From the IMG/VR virus record IMGVR_UViG_3300036715_000213, positions 1 to 64,000 of that record: 64,000 nucleotides of DNA, one strand, 5' to 3'. The notes under the pieces were generated by a model. That model worked only from the letters and a program-made list of their open reading frames with translations. It was not told where the DNA came from and ran no database searches. Origin of the DNA: a virus. Position 1 is the first letter of the stretch; each line of letters opens with the position of its first letter. A program made the translations under genes and the position numbers. Positions 5,725-12,856 of this stretch are shown here, in pieces.

Positions 5725-6329
5725 AGTTTTTCTCGGTTACGAATCATCTTATCAACGATATCGCCTAATGTTTCGTTCTTCTTGTTTCCGTAAATGAACA
5801 CGTTCAATTCCGGATTCCATTTCATTGGACTAGTGTACTTAGGTTGTGGTTTCATATCTTCAGCGTCAAAGTTTTCTTCCAACCACTTATGTAGTCTAGC
5901 GACTGAAACATCATCCCAAGAGAGTTGTTCAGCACCAACTTCATCCGGAGGATCTATATCTCCGTCAACAATGCCTGTTGGAAATGGCCATGATGTATTC
6001 TTTGGCAATTCAACTTTAGCGCAAGGATTAGATTCAATCTCTTCCTCTGCTTCCAGATCAGCAATAAACATCAAGCAACACAGAGCATGAGCCATATGCG
6101 GCAATCCAGTTTCCTGATCTTTCTTCTCACCCGTCATATACGCTGTAATATGACGCAGTGCAGCATCTAGATAACGCTCAGGACCGTTCTCTACATGCTT
6201 CCAATTATTTGGCAAATACTTCTTTGCACCAAATGTCAGCACATCCGAAACAAGACAAAGCGCACGTGGTGGCAAAAGCCCCATGCGTGCTTTCTCTTGG
6301 TCGAATTTCATCCCTAGAGTTTTCGTCAT
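5721..6329 (-). CDS. DUF5664-type dATP/dGTP diphosphohydrolase-like protein
   Basis: The 202-residue protein begins with the DUF5664 signature (GMKFDQEKARMGLLPPRAL, LTFGAKKYLPNNWKHVENG, ERYLDAALRHITAYMTGEK, HMAHALCCLMFI). This family is annotated as dATP/dGTP diphosphohydrolase N-terminal and is related to the all-alpha NTP pyrophosphohydrolases. The Glu/Asp-rich helices are the expected metal site. Residues beyond ~100 form a phage-specific acidic extension ending in a basic helix. It may adjust host nucleotide pools during replication. It is translationally coupled to gene 45. The fold is well supported; the substrate is inferred. Confidence 0.78.
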   Translation of the reverse strand: MTKTLGMKFDQEKARMGLLPPRALCLVSDVLTFGAKKYLPNNWKHVENGPERYLDAALRHITAYMTGEKKDQETGLPHMAHALCCLMFIADLEAEEEIESNPCAKVELPKNTSWPFPTGIVDGDIDPPDEVGAEQLSWDDVSVARLHKWLEENFDAEDMKPQPKYTSPMKWNPELNVFIYGNKKNETLGDIVDKMIRNREKL

Positions 6330-6340
6330 GGGTATTTTAC

Positions 6341-6583
6341 TTAGGAAGTAAAACCAGCGGCTTGCATTACTTGTGTTGGAGTACCAATACGATACTTTGT
6401 CACAATAGTGCCGTCGCGCAAGGTACGTTTGTTGCCATAAACTGCAACAAACTCGCGCTCACGTAGGTTACGAACTGCTGTGTACGGATTAGCAAACCCC
6501 ATTGCGGAGATTTGTGTCGCAGTTAGTTCTTTACCGGAACGGAGAGTCTTTAACAGTTTTGCTTGCTTTGTAATTGTCGTCAT
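6341..6583 (-). CDS. Small winged-helix/HTH DNA-binding protein
   Basis: An 80-residue basic protein with a helix-turn-helix pattern: LLKTLRSGKELTATQISAMG, then NPYTAVRNLREREFV as recognition helix, and a beta wing (VYGNKRTLRDGTIVTKYRIG). This is the layout of small phage winged-helix proteins. It may be a transcription regulator, possibly for early or middle genes, but no operator can be assigned. GAAGG precedes the ATG at 6583. The gene lies between DUF5664 and an unknown in the early region. Confidence 0.72.
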   Translation of the reverse strand: MTTITKQAKLLKTLRSGKELTATQISAMGFANPYTAVRNLREREFVAVYGNKRTLRDGTIVTKYRIGTPTQVMQAAGFTS

Positions 6584-6631
6584 AATTATGCCTTCATCAG
6601 TGGGATTGAAAATTGAAATAGATTACCACTA

Positions 6632-6952
6632 TTATACTACTCCAAATTCTTTTAGCTCTTTGACATAGTCCGGATAAAACTCATGTGTCGTATCTGGATC
6701 AATCTGCGGAACTGATTCTGCTTGCGTTGGCAATTGGTAAACGCCACGATCAATTGCATTGTTCGTGATCAACCAAATAGGCCAGCCCGTTTTATATTTC
6801 TTATCTTCCTTCCGGAGTTCTAAGAAATGTTTATGAGCCGTAACTAATTGGGCATGTGTTATTCTACCCGATATATACGTTTCTGCAAAATAATATTCAA
6901 TCAACGCCAGCCATTTGGCTTGGGCTGGCGTCATCTTTTCGAAGGTAATCAT
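6632..6952 (-). CDS. Hypothetical protein, 106 aa
   Basis: A 106-residue protein rich in aromatic residues (KWLALIEYYFAE, GWPIWLITNN) and acidic at the C-terminus. I do not recognise a family. No membrane segment or signal peptide is evident. It starts inside the stop codon of the DUF932 gene (ATGA at 6952-6949), so it is translated with that gene. A role in early takeover or DNA metabolism is only inferred from position. Confidence 0.68.
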   Translation of the reverse strand: MITFEKMTPAQAKWLALIEYYFAETYISGRITHAQLVTAHKHFLELRKEDKKYKTGWPIWLITNNAIDRGVYQLPTQAESVPQIDPDTTHEFYPDYVKELKEFGVV

Positions 6953-7920
6953 GCTTCGATTTCGTAGTTTTCGAGAATGTAGTTGAATGCTTCATTCTTT
7001 TTAGTGTTACCAGTACCCCAGAATGTAGAGTTCAGGATACGGTTTGGGTTACGTCCAACGTGATGATCATGATACTCAGTGACTGCGTTCAACAGTCCCC
7101 AAGCAGTTTGTCCTGCCATATCGGAACCCATTGCACCACCTAGGTACAGATTGTGAACATCATTTGCCATTGCTACTTCTGCCTTTGTTGGGTCAGCTGC
7201 ATCATTTGCAAACAGTGTTAACAGGTCCGCGTATGCGTCCTTAACTGTAACCTTCTTAGACTTCATCTCCAACAGTTGACGTTGGAACTTGTCCCAAGAC
7301 GATTCAAACAAACCAAGTTCGTTCTTAACATTGTTAGGATTGAACGTAGAACGGTGATTAGTTGCTACGCGAGATTTGCGTTGGTCACCAACTGCGACGC
7401 TTAATGTGTTATTACACACGACGCGAACGCTGGTAAACTGTGCTGCGGTTGCCATTGAACCGTCACACGATGTAGACAAGAGCAAATAGCCGCCTACAAT
7501 GTCATTACCGCCAACTGCCACCTTTTGATTGGTGTCAGCCAGAGCCCAGAACTTCTTACCGCCGAACAATGTTCCGGCAGTAGACAGTTCCATTCCTGCA
7601 TCGCTAACGAGCGAGCGGAAGAATTCCAAAACTTCCTTCGGCTGGACAGCCTTGTACTTGTCGGAAACTACAGACAGGGCTTCACGGGTGTCACTACGAT
7701 ACAAGACGCGCTTGCCGTCAAAGATTTGAGTTGTTGAATCTTGATCGGTGAAGTTCAACTCTGAGGAATTGATTTCCCAATCCATACCAGCTTCGCGCTG
7801 CCATACTTCAATAGGAGAACCGCGGGTCAATTCTTGGCCAAGTCCGTGCCAAATCTCGGAACGGTTACCGACAAATGCCATTTCGTCTTTGCCGGCGGTG
7901 CGTGTAATTTCGTGTGCCAT
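6949..7920 (-). CDS. DUF932 phage/plasmid-like protein
   Basis: A 323-residue member of the DUF932 family (also modelled as phage/plasmid-like protein TIGR03299). Typical segments are WHGLGQELTRG near residue 25, ALSVVSDKYKAVQPKEVLEF, the central VRVVCNNTLSVA and, late, LYLGGAMGSDMAGQTAWGLL with NAVTEYHDHH. The family is widespread in phages and plasmids, and its molecular role is not established. The ATG at 7920 has a GAAGGAC ribosome-binding site, and a promoter-like TTTACT-17-TAGACT lies upstream (7948-7976). Confidence 0.88.
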   Translation of the reverse strand: MAHEITRTAGKDEMAFVGNRSEIWHGLGQELTRGSPIEVWQREAGMDWEINSSELNFTDQDSTTQIFDGKRVLYRSDTREALSVVSDKYKAVQPKEVLEFFRSLVSDAGMELSTAGTLFGGKKFWALADTNQKVAVGGNDIVGGYLLLSTSCDGSMATAAQFTSVRVVCNNTLSVAVGDQRKSRVATNHRSTFNPNNVKNELGLFESSWDKFQRQLLEMKSKKVTVKDAYADLLTLFANDAADPTKAEVAMANDVHNLYLGGAMGSDMAGQTAWGLLNAVTEYHDHHVGRNPNRILNSTFWGTGNTKKNEAFNYILENYEIEA

Positions 7921-7947
7921 AATATAAAGTCCTTCAAGTAAAACGTA

Positions 7948-7976
7948 AGTCTAACACAAATAATAATAAAAGTAAA
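7948..7976 (-). promoter_or_regulatory. Promoter-like element upstream of the DUF932 gene
   Basis: TTTACT, 17 bases, TAGACT on the minus strand in the short gap before the DUF932 gene. It resembles the element at 8736-8764: both have T-N-ACTTTTATT, then TGTGTTA into the -10 box. The repeated layout suggests a phage early promoter class, but only two clear copies are seen. Confidence 0.4.
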
Positions 7977-8168
7977 TCAGCTATTGAGCATCAAGCGATC
8001 GTAGTGCTCCAAGAACTCAATAACATTACGGCACATGGCTTTGAAAGCCTTTAGCTCATATTCGTTCAATTTCATTTCAGAAAGAGACTCAGCTCCTTCC
8101 ATGGCACCAACACAGTCATCCAAATCGCGTTGAGTATTTTCAAAGCGGCAGTAAGACATATTAGACAT
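7977..8168 (-). CDS. Small conserved phage protein, 63 aa (MSYCRFENT type)
   Basis: A 63-residue protein whose start MSNMSYCRFENTQRDLDDC is a pattern I have seen in many phage and bacterial hypothetical proteins. It is followed by two acidic helices (SEMKLNEYELKAFKAMCRNV, IEFLEHYDRL). Function unknown. Its start codon overlaps the stop of the 54-aa gene upstream (8161-8325), so the two are coupled. A second in-frame ATG three codons later could also serve. Confidence 0.7.
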   Translation of the reverse strand: MSNMSYCRFENTQRDLDDCVGAMEGAESLSEMKLNEYELKAFKAMCRNVIEFLEHYDRLMLNS

Positions 8169-8325
8169 TCTTATCCTTCATTCGGGCATCGTAACCCATT
8201 AAAAATAGTGACACAAGGGTGCTATGAATATCTGGATTCAATGCCACCCATTTAGCAAGTGCTTCTTCACGAGCCCTCAAATACTCGGGAGAGAATTCTT
8301 TCACATGTTCATCTTGTACTCGCAT
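8161..8325 (-). CDS. Small hypothetical protein, 54 aa
   Basis: A short ORF that fills the apparent gap between the 142-aa and 63-aa genes. It reads MRVQDEHVKEFSPEYLRARE at the start, then an Ala/Trp helix and LVSLFLMGYDARMKDKNV at the end. The ATG at 8325 has the strongest ribosome-binding site of the neighbourhood (GAGGAGGTC, five bases before ATG). It overlaps the gene before it by 25 bases and its stop overlaps the next ATG, the normal packing here. Family not recognised. Confidence 0.7.
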   Translation of the reverse strand: MRVQDEHVKEFSPEYLRAREEALAKWVALNPDIHSTLVSLFLMGYDARMKDKNV

Positions 8326-8729
8326 CGTTTGACCTCCTCGATATGCTCTGCCAGCACCATCTTCTCTTCCAACAGATTGCCAATATCTTCAGAAACTTGT
8401 TTTTGTACGGGAGCCTTCTTCATCTGTGCAGCCTCGAGTAGTTGACCCGCATACTTTGCGATGCGCGGCACGCCTTTTGTGTTTGGCTTTTTCCAATACG
8501 CGAGCTGCTTCTCGGACAAGCGGTTAAACTTAGCATAGAAGTTTGCCATTGACGTTCCCATGAACGCGTCTGCAGGGGTGAAGCCGCGACCATTTTGTAC
8601 GCGAGTAGATTGATTAACCTGCTCATCCGCTGTCTGGCGTTCATTGAGAACCAACAAAGCACGAGCGATAGCTTTATCGTTTGTACTGAGAAGCTGGGCA
8701 ATACTGTCTTTGGTAAGTGTTTGCGTCAT
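8301..8729 (-). CDS. Conserved phage hypothetical protein, 142 aa
   Basis: A 142-residue protein with the recurrent pattern ALLVLNERQTADEQ, NGRGFTPADAFMGTSMANFY and LSEKQLAYWKKPNTKG, which I recognise from small uncharacterised proteins in many phages. The C-terminus is a charged helix (LLEEKMVLAEHIEEVKR). There is no clear ribosome-binding site before the ATG at 8729, and a TATAAT box ends seven bases upstream, so the mRNA may be nearly leaderless. Function unknown. Confidence 0.72.
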   Translation of the reverse strand: MTQTLTKDSIAQLLSTNDKAIARALLVLNERQTADEQVNQSTRVQNGRGFTPADAFMGTSMANFYAKFNRLSEKQLAYWKKPNTKGVPRIAKYAGQLLEAAQMKKAPVQKQVSEDIGNLLEEKMVLAEHIEEVKRCEYKMNM

Positions 8730-8735
8730 GATGTT

Positions 8736-8764
8736 ATTATAACACAGAAACGAATAAAAGTGAA
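8736..8764 (-). promoter_or_regulatory. Sigma70-type promoter candidate upstream of the 142-aa gene
   Basis: TTCACT, a 17-base spacer and a perfect TATAAT on the minus strand. It lies so close to the ATG at 8729 that transcription would begin at about the start codon. It shares the ACTTTTATT and TGTGTTA blocks with the element at 7948-7976. Confidence 0.5.
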
Positions 8765-8773
8765 TTAGGTGAT

Positions 8774-8971
8774 TTAGCGCATTGTCTCTTTGTGGTTCCG
8801 TTGGACTCGCTCAGCAACTAGGTCAGTTGCTTTCTTAAATCCACCACACCATGCTTCCCACATAGCTTGCTTTTTAGTCATTACAGTGTAACGGTTTTCT
8901 TCTGGATGCCAAACGGCATGAAGTTTGTGGAAGCGGACGTTGTACCATTCTTCGAATAGATCTCGTCTCAT
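8774..8971 (-). CDS. Small hypothetical protein, 65 aa
   Basis: A 65-residue basic protein, MRRDLFEEWYNVRFHKL onward, with KKQAMWEAWCGGF in the middle. Short phage proteins with an xEWY...AWEAW layout are common, and their function is unknown. I choose the ATG at 8971 because it overlaps the stop of a tiny ORF upstream (ATGA) and because the longer reading would need a TTG start at 8983 with no ribosome-binding site. Translation is probably coupled to that tiny ORF. Confidence 0.6.
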   Translation of the reverse strand: MRRDLFEEWYNVRFHKLHAVWHPEENRYTVMTKKQAMWEAWCGGFKKATDLVAERVQRNHKETMR

Positions 8972-9015
8972 TCTTTTTCGCAATCAAAAATTTCAGTTCC
9001 AGAACACCATCCCAT
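8968..9015 (-). CDS. Tiny ORF (15 aa) or remnant coupled to the 65-aa gene
   Basis: Directly after gene 46, GGAG at good spacing precedes ATG and the ORF MGWCSGTEIFDCEKE, whose TGA overlaps the next ATG. The start resembles the MGxxSGTxIFD opening of a family of small phage/bacterial proteins, so this may be a truncated copy. It may act mainly as a leader delivering ribosomes to the 65-aa gene. Confidence 0.4.
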   Translation of the reverse strand: MGWCSGTEIFDCEKE

Positions 9016-9018
9016 TAT

Positions 9019-10722
9019 TTACTCCACGATGCTATAAACCGAGAAGTCGTTTGGCTTCTCTACATGTATGACGCGGTCATATGCCTCAGTGCTTGCATCA
9101 GCATGGCTGATAACAATCACATTCGAATCTGGGATACTAACTAGCATATCGTTAAACGCAGAACGAGCGTCCAAGTCAAAAGCGCCGTCAACAATTTCAT
9201 CCAGAATTAATACGTTAGTCTTTGCGCTGTTCTTTAGTGCAGCTAGTTGACGGAATGCCATCAGGATAGCAAAGTCGATACGGCGTTTTTCACCTTCGCT
9301 GAAACTGCTATAGGAGAACACATCGCGTCCACGACTCTTGATAACTTCGTTAAAACTTTCATCCAGAGTAAAGTCCACAAAGAAATCAAACATCGCCAGG
9401 TACTTGTTAATCAGCTGATTCATAACTGGTAGGTATTCTTTTACAACCGCAGTCTTAATACCAGTGTCCTTTAGCAATTGAGCAGCAACATCCTGCAGGT
9501 GTTTCTCTTCGGACAGTTCGCCTCTACGTGCTATGATTTTCAAAGCATGTTCGCCAATTGTCTTTAGCTTCTCTTGCTCTGCTTCCACGTCATTGGTGTT
9601 TAACATGATGGATTTAATAGCATCATCAATATTTGCTATCTGTTTCTCGACTGCCTTAGCATCGCGTTGCGCTATCAGCAACAGACCCGATATGCGCTTG
9701 TGTTCTTCTAGGTACTCATACAGCACGGAACGTTCAGTTTCCAATGTTACCTTTTGGGCTTCGAGAATTACGAGGTCTAAACGATGATCCGCAATTTCTT
9801 GCTTTATCGACTCGCCGACATTGTGAACATGGTCATCAGTAACTGCCTGCATACATGTCGGACATTCATCCATTGTATGCAAAGACTTAACACGAGTATC
9901 AAGTGTATTGATACGGCGCGTCTTTGCACTGGCATTAGTACAAACAGATTCGTATTTGTCAGTATCAAAGTCTGGCTCAACTAACTGATTCAGTTCATCC
10001 TCAAGCTCGTTACGTGCGCTACTGTGTGCTGCTAAATCTAATAGCAACTGAACACGTTGTGACTCATACTCAGCGATACGTGACTTAGTGTTATCTTGCA
10101 TCACACCAATCAATCTCTTTTGTGCAACTGCTTCAGTCTTTTTCAGTTCCAAGCGATGTTCGATTGTCTTAGACTCTTCGCGAGTTGCTGCAATACGGTC
10201 CTTGAGTACAGTGTTCATACGACTAAAGACTTCAATGTCCAAAATGCTTTCCACTAACTCGCGGCGTTGTGCTGCATTAAGTTGCATGAATGGAATGTAG
10301 GAAGCGGAACCCAATACAGCGATTTGCTTAAACGTGCGCTCGCTTACCTTCAGGATCTGCGATTCCAAAATGTCTTGGTAATCGCGGGCGGCTGCACTTT
10401 GTTCAACCAAGACACCGTCACGGTAGATATCAAACACGGATGGTTTCATTCCACGAACAACTTGGTACTCAATAGGTCCAATGCTGAAGAAGATCTCGAC
10501 CAGCATACCAGTCCGGTTAATAGAATTGATTAACTGCGGCTTACTAATATCGCGATACGGCTTGCCATACAGCGCGTACAGGATCAAATCCATTAGAGCT
10601 GATTTGCCATGACCGTTCTTGCCACGAACCAATGTCGCTTTGTGTGTGTTTAGATCAAACTCCGTTACTGAGTTCCCATAACTCAGGAAGTTCTTACATG
10701 TTACTTTCTTGATTAAAATCAT
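9019..10722 (-). CDS. 46: Recombination endonuclease subunit gp46 (Rad50/SbcC-like ATPase)
   Basis: The 567-residue SMC-type ATPase has Walker A GKNGHGKS (residues 34-41), a zinc-hook CPTC near residue 288 between two coiled-coil arms, the ABC signature SEGEKRR near 477, and Walker B VLILDEIVDGAFD. Length matches T4 gp46 (560 aa). With gp47 it resects DNA ends for recombination-dependent replication and degrades host DNA. It overlaps gene 47 by ATGA (10719-10722), which is the usual pairing. The Glu of DE is the expected catalytic base. Confidence 0.96.
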   Translation of the reverse strand: MILIKKVTCKNFLSYGNSVTEFDLNTHKATLVRGKNGHGKSALMDLILYALYGKPYRDISKPQLINSINRTGMLVEIFFSIGPIEYQVVRGMKPSVFDIYRDGVLVEQSAAARDYQDILESQILKVSERTFKQIAVLGSASYIPFMQLNAAQRRELVESILDIEVFSRMNTVLKDRIAATREESKTIEHRLELKKTEAVAQKRLIGVMQDNTKSRIAEYESQRVQLLLDLAAHSSARNELEDELNQLVEPDFDTDKYESVCTNASAKTRRINTLDTRVKSLHTMDECPTCMQAVTDDHVHNVGESIKQEIADHRLDLVILEAQKVTLETERSVLYEYLEEHKRISGLLLIAQRDAKAVEKQIANIDDAIKSIMLNTNDVEAEQEKLKTIGEHALKIIARRGELSEEKHLQDVAAQLLKDTGIKTAVVKEYLPVMNQLINKYLAMFDFFVDFTLDESFNEVIKSRGRDVFSYSSFSEGEKRRIDFAILMAFRQLAALKNSAKTNVLILDEIVDGAFDLDARSAFNDMLVSIPDSNVIVISHADASTEAYDRVIHVEKPNDFSVYSIVE

Positions 10723-11777
10723 TCGGATAGAGATTCTATATAGAGACCACTCATGTAGTCTTTTAGGCGTTGTTTATCAACGGACGTTTCCAAGGCATCA
10801 ATGTATTGATGAATAATACTTTGCGCATTCTCAATGTGAATTGTCCCATCCACATCAACACTATGCAAGTCTTGGAAGTTTTCAATAATGTTTAGATCAT
10901 AGGGCTGTACTAGTTTAACACTGTCTATGAAGCGATCAAAATTATATAGGTCAGTCTTCTTCTCGACTACCAGTTTTACCGCTTTGCCGCGCAACGTTTC
11001 AATATCCCCATTCCAACCTTCGTTATAGACGATACGGTCAAACATGGTATTAGGATTAGGAATAAATTCAAGTTCACGAGTCTCTGTATCAAAGACGTGG
11101 AATCCTCTTGGATCGTGCATGTCAGCGAATGTGATTTCATATGGTGTTCCAACGTAACGGATTCGGTGATACTCGTCATAGCTTCTAGTGTGGTAGTGAC
11201 CGCTGAGTGTCATCTCAAAGTTTCCAAATAGTGAACGTGGCAGACCACCATGTCCAGCAACGCCGCGCATCATTTCGAATCCATCAATCTCAAAGTGGCC
11301 GCATACAATGTCAACAGAAGCTATATGAGGATTGTTAAAGAAGTTGAATGTTTCTTCCTTGTTGTCATCACATATCCATGGAATCATAGCAAACTGGGTA
11401 TTGTCCAGTTCCAAGATTGTTGGATGGTTAATGATAGTGATGTTATCTTTGTATTCGTTTGCAAGTAGCAACTCTGGAGTGTTTACCTTTAGTGTACTCT
11501 TGTAAAGGATATCGTGGTTTCCCAGCAACGTAGTCATATGGATTCCATGTTCCTTTAATGGATCAAACCAAACAGATTTACACGCATGGAATGCTTTGAT
11601 GCTTAATGCTGTTCTGTTATCAAACAAATCACCAAGCTGGAAGATTTCCTTGATGTTATGCTCTACCAAATACGGGTAAAAGACTTCCCGGAAGAACTTG
11701 TTAAAAAAATGGCTGTAATGCCCCGACGCATTGCGAGCACCCAAGTGAGTGTCGCCCAAAACAGCAATAAGAGCCAT
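10719..11777 (-). CDS. 47: Recombination endonuclease subunit gp47 (Mre11/SbcD-like nuclease)
   Basis: A 352-residue calcineurin-like phosphoesterase. Metal motifs appear in order: GDTHLGARN near the N-terminus, GDLFDNR around residue 50, GNHD near residue 85, and GHFE and GHYHTRSY later. These ligands coordinate two Mn ions in Mre11 nucleases. T4 gp47 has 339 residues. It partners gp46, encoded immediately downstream with an ATGA overlap. It follows gp55 across a 34-base gap. Confidence 0.96.
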   Translation of the reverse strand: MALIAVLGDTHLGARNASGHYSHFFNKFFREVFYPYLVEHNIKEIFQLGDLFDNRTALSIKAFHACKSVWFDPLKEHGIHMTTLLGNHDILYKSTLKVNTPELLLANEYKDNITIINHPTILELDNTQFAMIPWICDDNKEETFNFFNNPHIASVDIVCGHFEIDGFEMMRGVAGHGGLPRSLFGNFEMTLSGHYHTRSYDEYHRIRYVGTPYEITFADMHDPRGFHVFDTETRELEFIPNPNTMFDRIVYNEGWNGDIETLRGKAVKLVVEKKTDLYNFDRFIDSVKLVQPYDLNIIENFQDLHSVDVDGTIHIENAQSIIHQYIDALETSVDKQRLKDYMSGLYIESLSE

Positions 11778-11811
11778 AATTAAAAATCCTTTTTACTAAA
11801 TGGGATAAAAA

Positions 11812-12321
11812 TCATTCCATAAATCCTTCTAATGGACTAACTGGATCCGGCTTCTTCTCTTTTACTTTTGGTAAATCGTCTTCACCTAAGCCTTGGATGA
11901 ACTCGTTAATCTGTACAGTAAATTCCCCATCCTCATCTTGGCCTTGTAGTGAGAATGTATCGAATCCAGCACTGCTAACCAATGCACGTTTAATCTTACC
12001 CTGTTTCTTTTCCGCTGTAATTCTCCCAATAAAGCTATACCAGCACGTGGTAGTAAAGTAGCCGAACGGCGATTTGGAACGTTCCGGGTCAAACGACTTA
12101 ACATATTTCAAGCATGTCTCAATCGCATCGCCAATCATTTCATCGCGCCAACTATAACCCGAGAAGTTGGGTCTCTTGGCTAATCCCTCGGCGATCTTAA
12201 TAATGCAGTAGCCGATGTACTCCGGAACTTGGGGTGTTTCGTCAGGATTTGCATCGCAGAGCTTGCGATATTCAACTAACGCTTCGTAAAATTGTGTGTT
12301 ATCAATGTAGTGGGTTGCCAT
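11812..12321 (-). CDS. 55: Late-transcription sigma factor gp55
   Basis: A 169-residue protein resembling T4 gp55 (185 aa): IAEGLAKRPNFSGYSWRDEM, then GDAIETCLKYVKSFDPERS, SPFGYFTTTCWYSFIGRI and a conserved acidic C-terminal end. The central part is the degenerate sigma region 2. Gp55 binds host RNA polymerase core and directs it to TATAAATA late promoters, with the gp45 clamp as activator. The C-terminal LEGFME resembles the clamp-binding tail of T4 gp55. AAGGAG precedes the ATG at 12321. The 115-base gap upstream carries a plus-strand promoter. Confidence 0.92.
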   Translation of the reverse strand: MATHYIDNTQFYEALVEYRKLCDANPDETPQVPEYIGYCIIKIAEGLAKRPNFSGYSWRDEMIGDAIETCLKYVKSFDPERSKSPFGYFTTTCWYSFIGRITAEKKQGKIKRALVSSAGFDTFSLQGQDEDGEFTVQINEFIQGLGEDDLPKVKEKKPDPVSPLEGFME

Positions 12322-12381
12322 AATCTCTCCTTGACTAATGGTAACATGAACATTACGAAATCAAAATAATGTGAAGATTAT

Positions 12382-12410
12382 TTGACCATACGGAAAAGTA
12401 TTGCTATAAT
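12382..12410 (+). promoter_or_regulatory. Consensus sigma70 promoter on the plus strand (antisense)
   Basis: TTGACC, exactly 17 bases, then TATAAT preceded by TGC (extended -10), all on the plus strand in the gap upstream of gene 55. Its RNA would start near 12417 and run antisense through the 139-aa gene toward uvsW. No plus-strand gene with coding character is visible downstream, and I see no nearby terminator. Confidence 0.6.
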
Positions 12411-12436
12411 TACTCTGTAGTGTTTAAGGATAGCAA

Positions 12437-12856
12437 CTATTGTAATGTTTGATGTGTCTCAAATGTAAAGACATCAGTTGATGGTTCTTCTAAAGTTTGA
12501 TTCATAGCTGATGGAATCTCCAGCTTATTCACTAATTTGACATACATCCGATGAGCATCAGGATGCATTGGTGACAATACCATAATAGACGTAGTCGGTA
12601 TAAAGAAGAGACGAGTCTTAGAGAATGGCATCCAGGACTGACTATTTATCTCATTACGCATTCCATTTTCATCCATAATAGGAATAGTTCGAACTAGAAC
12701 TGGACTTTCAACAATGATTCCATGCTCACGTTCGTCAACAAGAGTCACCATCAATTCCTCACCTGTGGTAAGTTTCATCGTATAAAGCAGTTGATTTGCT
12801 TGAGGAACTGATTCTAAGTTTTCGGTCATGTTATTGTTAGTTTTCTGAGTGTCCAT
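12437..12856 (-). CDS. Conserved hypothetical protein, 139 aa (possible Sm-like fold)
   Basis: A 139-residue protein. Residues 25-60 (YTMKLTTGEELMVTLVDERE, then HGIIVESPVLVR) have the beta-strand rhythm of an Sm/LSm domain, and FFIPTTSIMVLSPMHPDA follows. Similar proteins occur beside uvsW in T4-like cyanophage relatives as unknowns; the Sm comparison is inference. The ATG at 12856, with AAGGA upstream, is preferred over an ATG at 12829 that overlaps the uvsW stop as ATGA but lacks a ribosome-binding site. The N-terminal 20 residues look disordered. No membrane segment. Confidence 0.7.
   Translation of the reverse strand: MDTQKTNNNMTENLESVPQANQLLYTMKLTTGEELMVTLVDEREHGIIVESPVLVRTIPIMDENGMRNEINSQSWMPFSKTRLFFIPTTSIMVLSPMHPDAHRMYVKLVNKLEIPSAMNQTLEEPSTDVFTFETHQTLQ

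Noticed and set aside
12827-12829. ATG at 12829 as start of the 139-aa protein
   Set aside because: It overlaps the uvsW stop as ATGA, but only the ATG at 12856 has a good ribosome-binding site (AAGGA).
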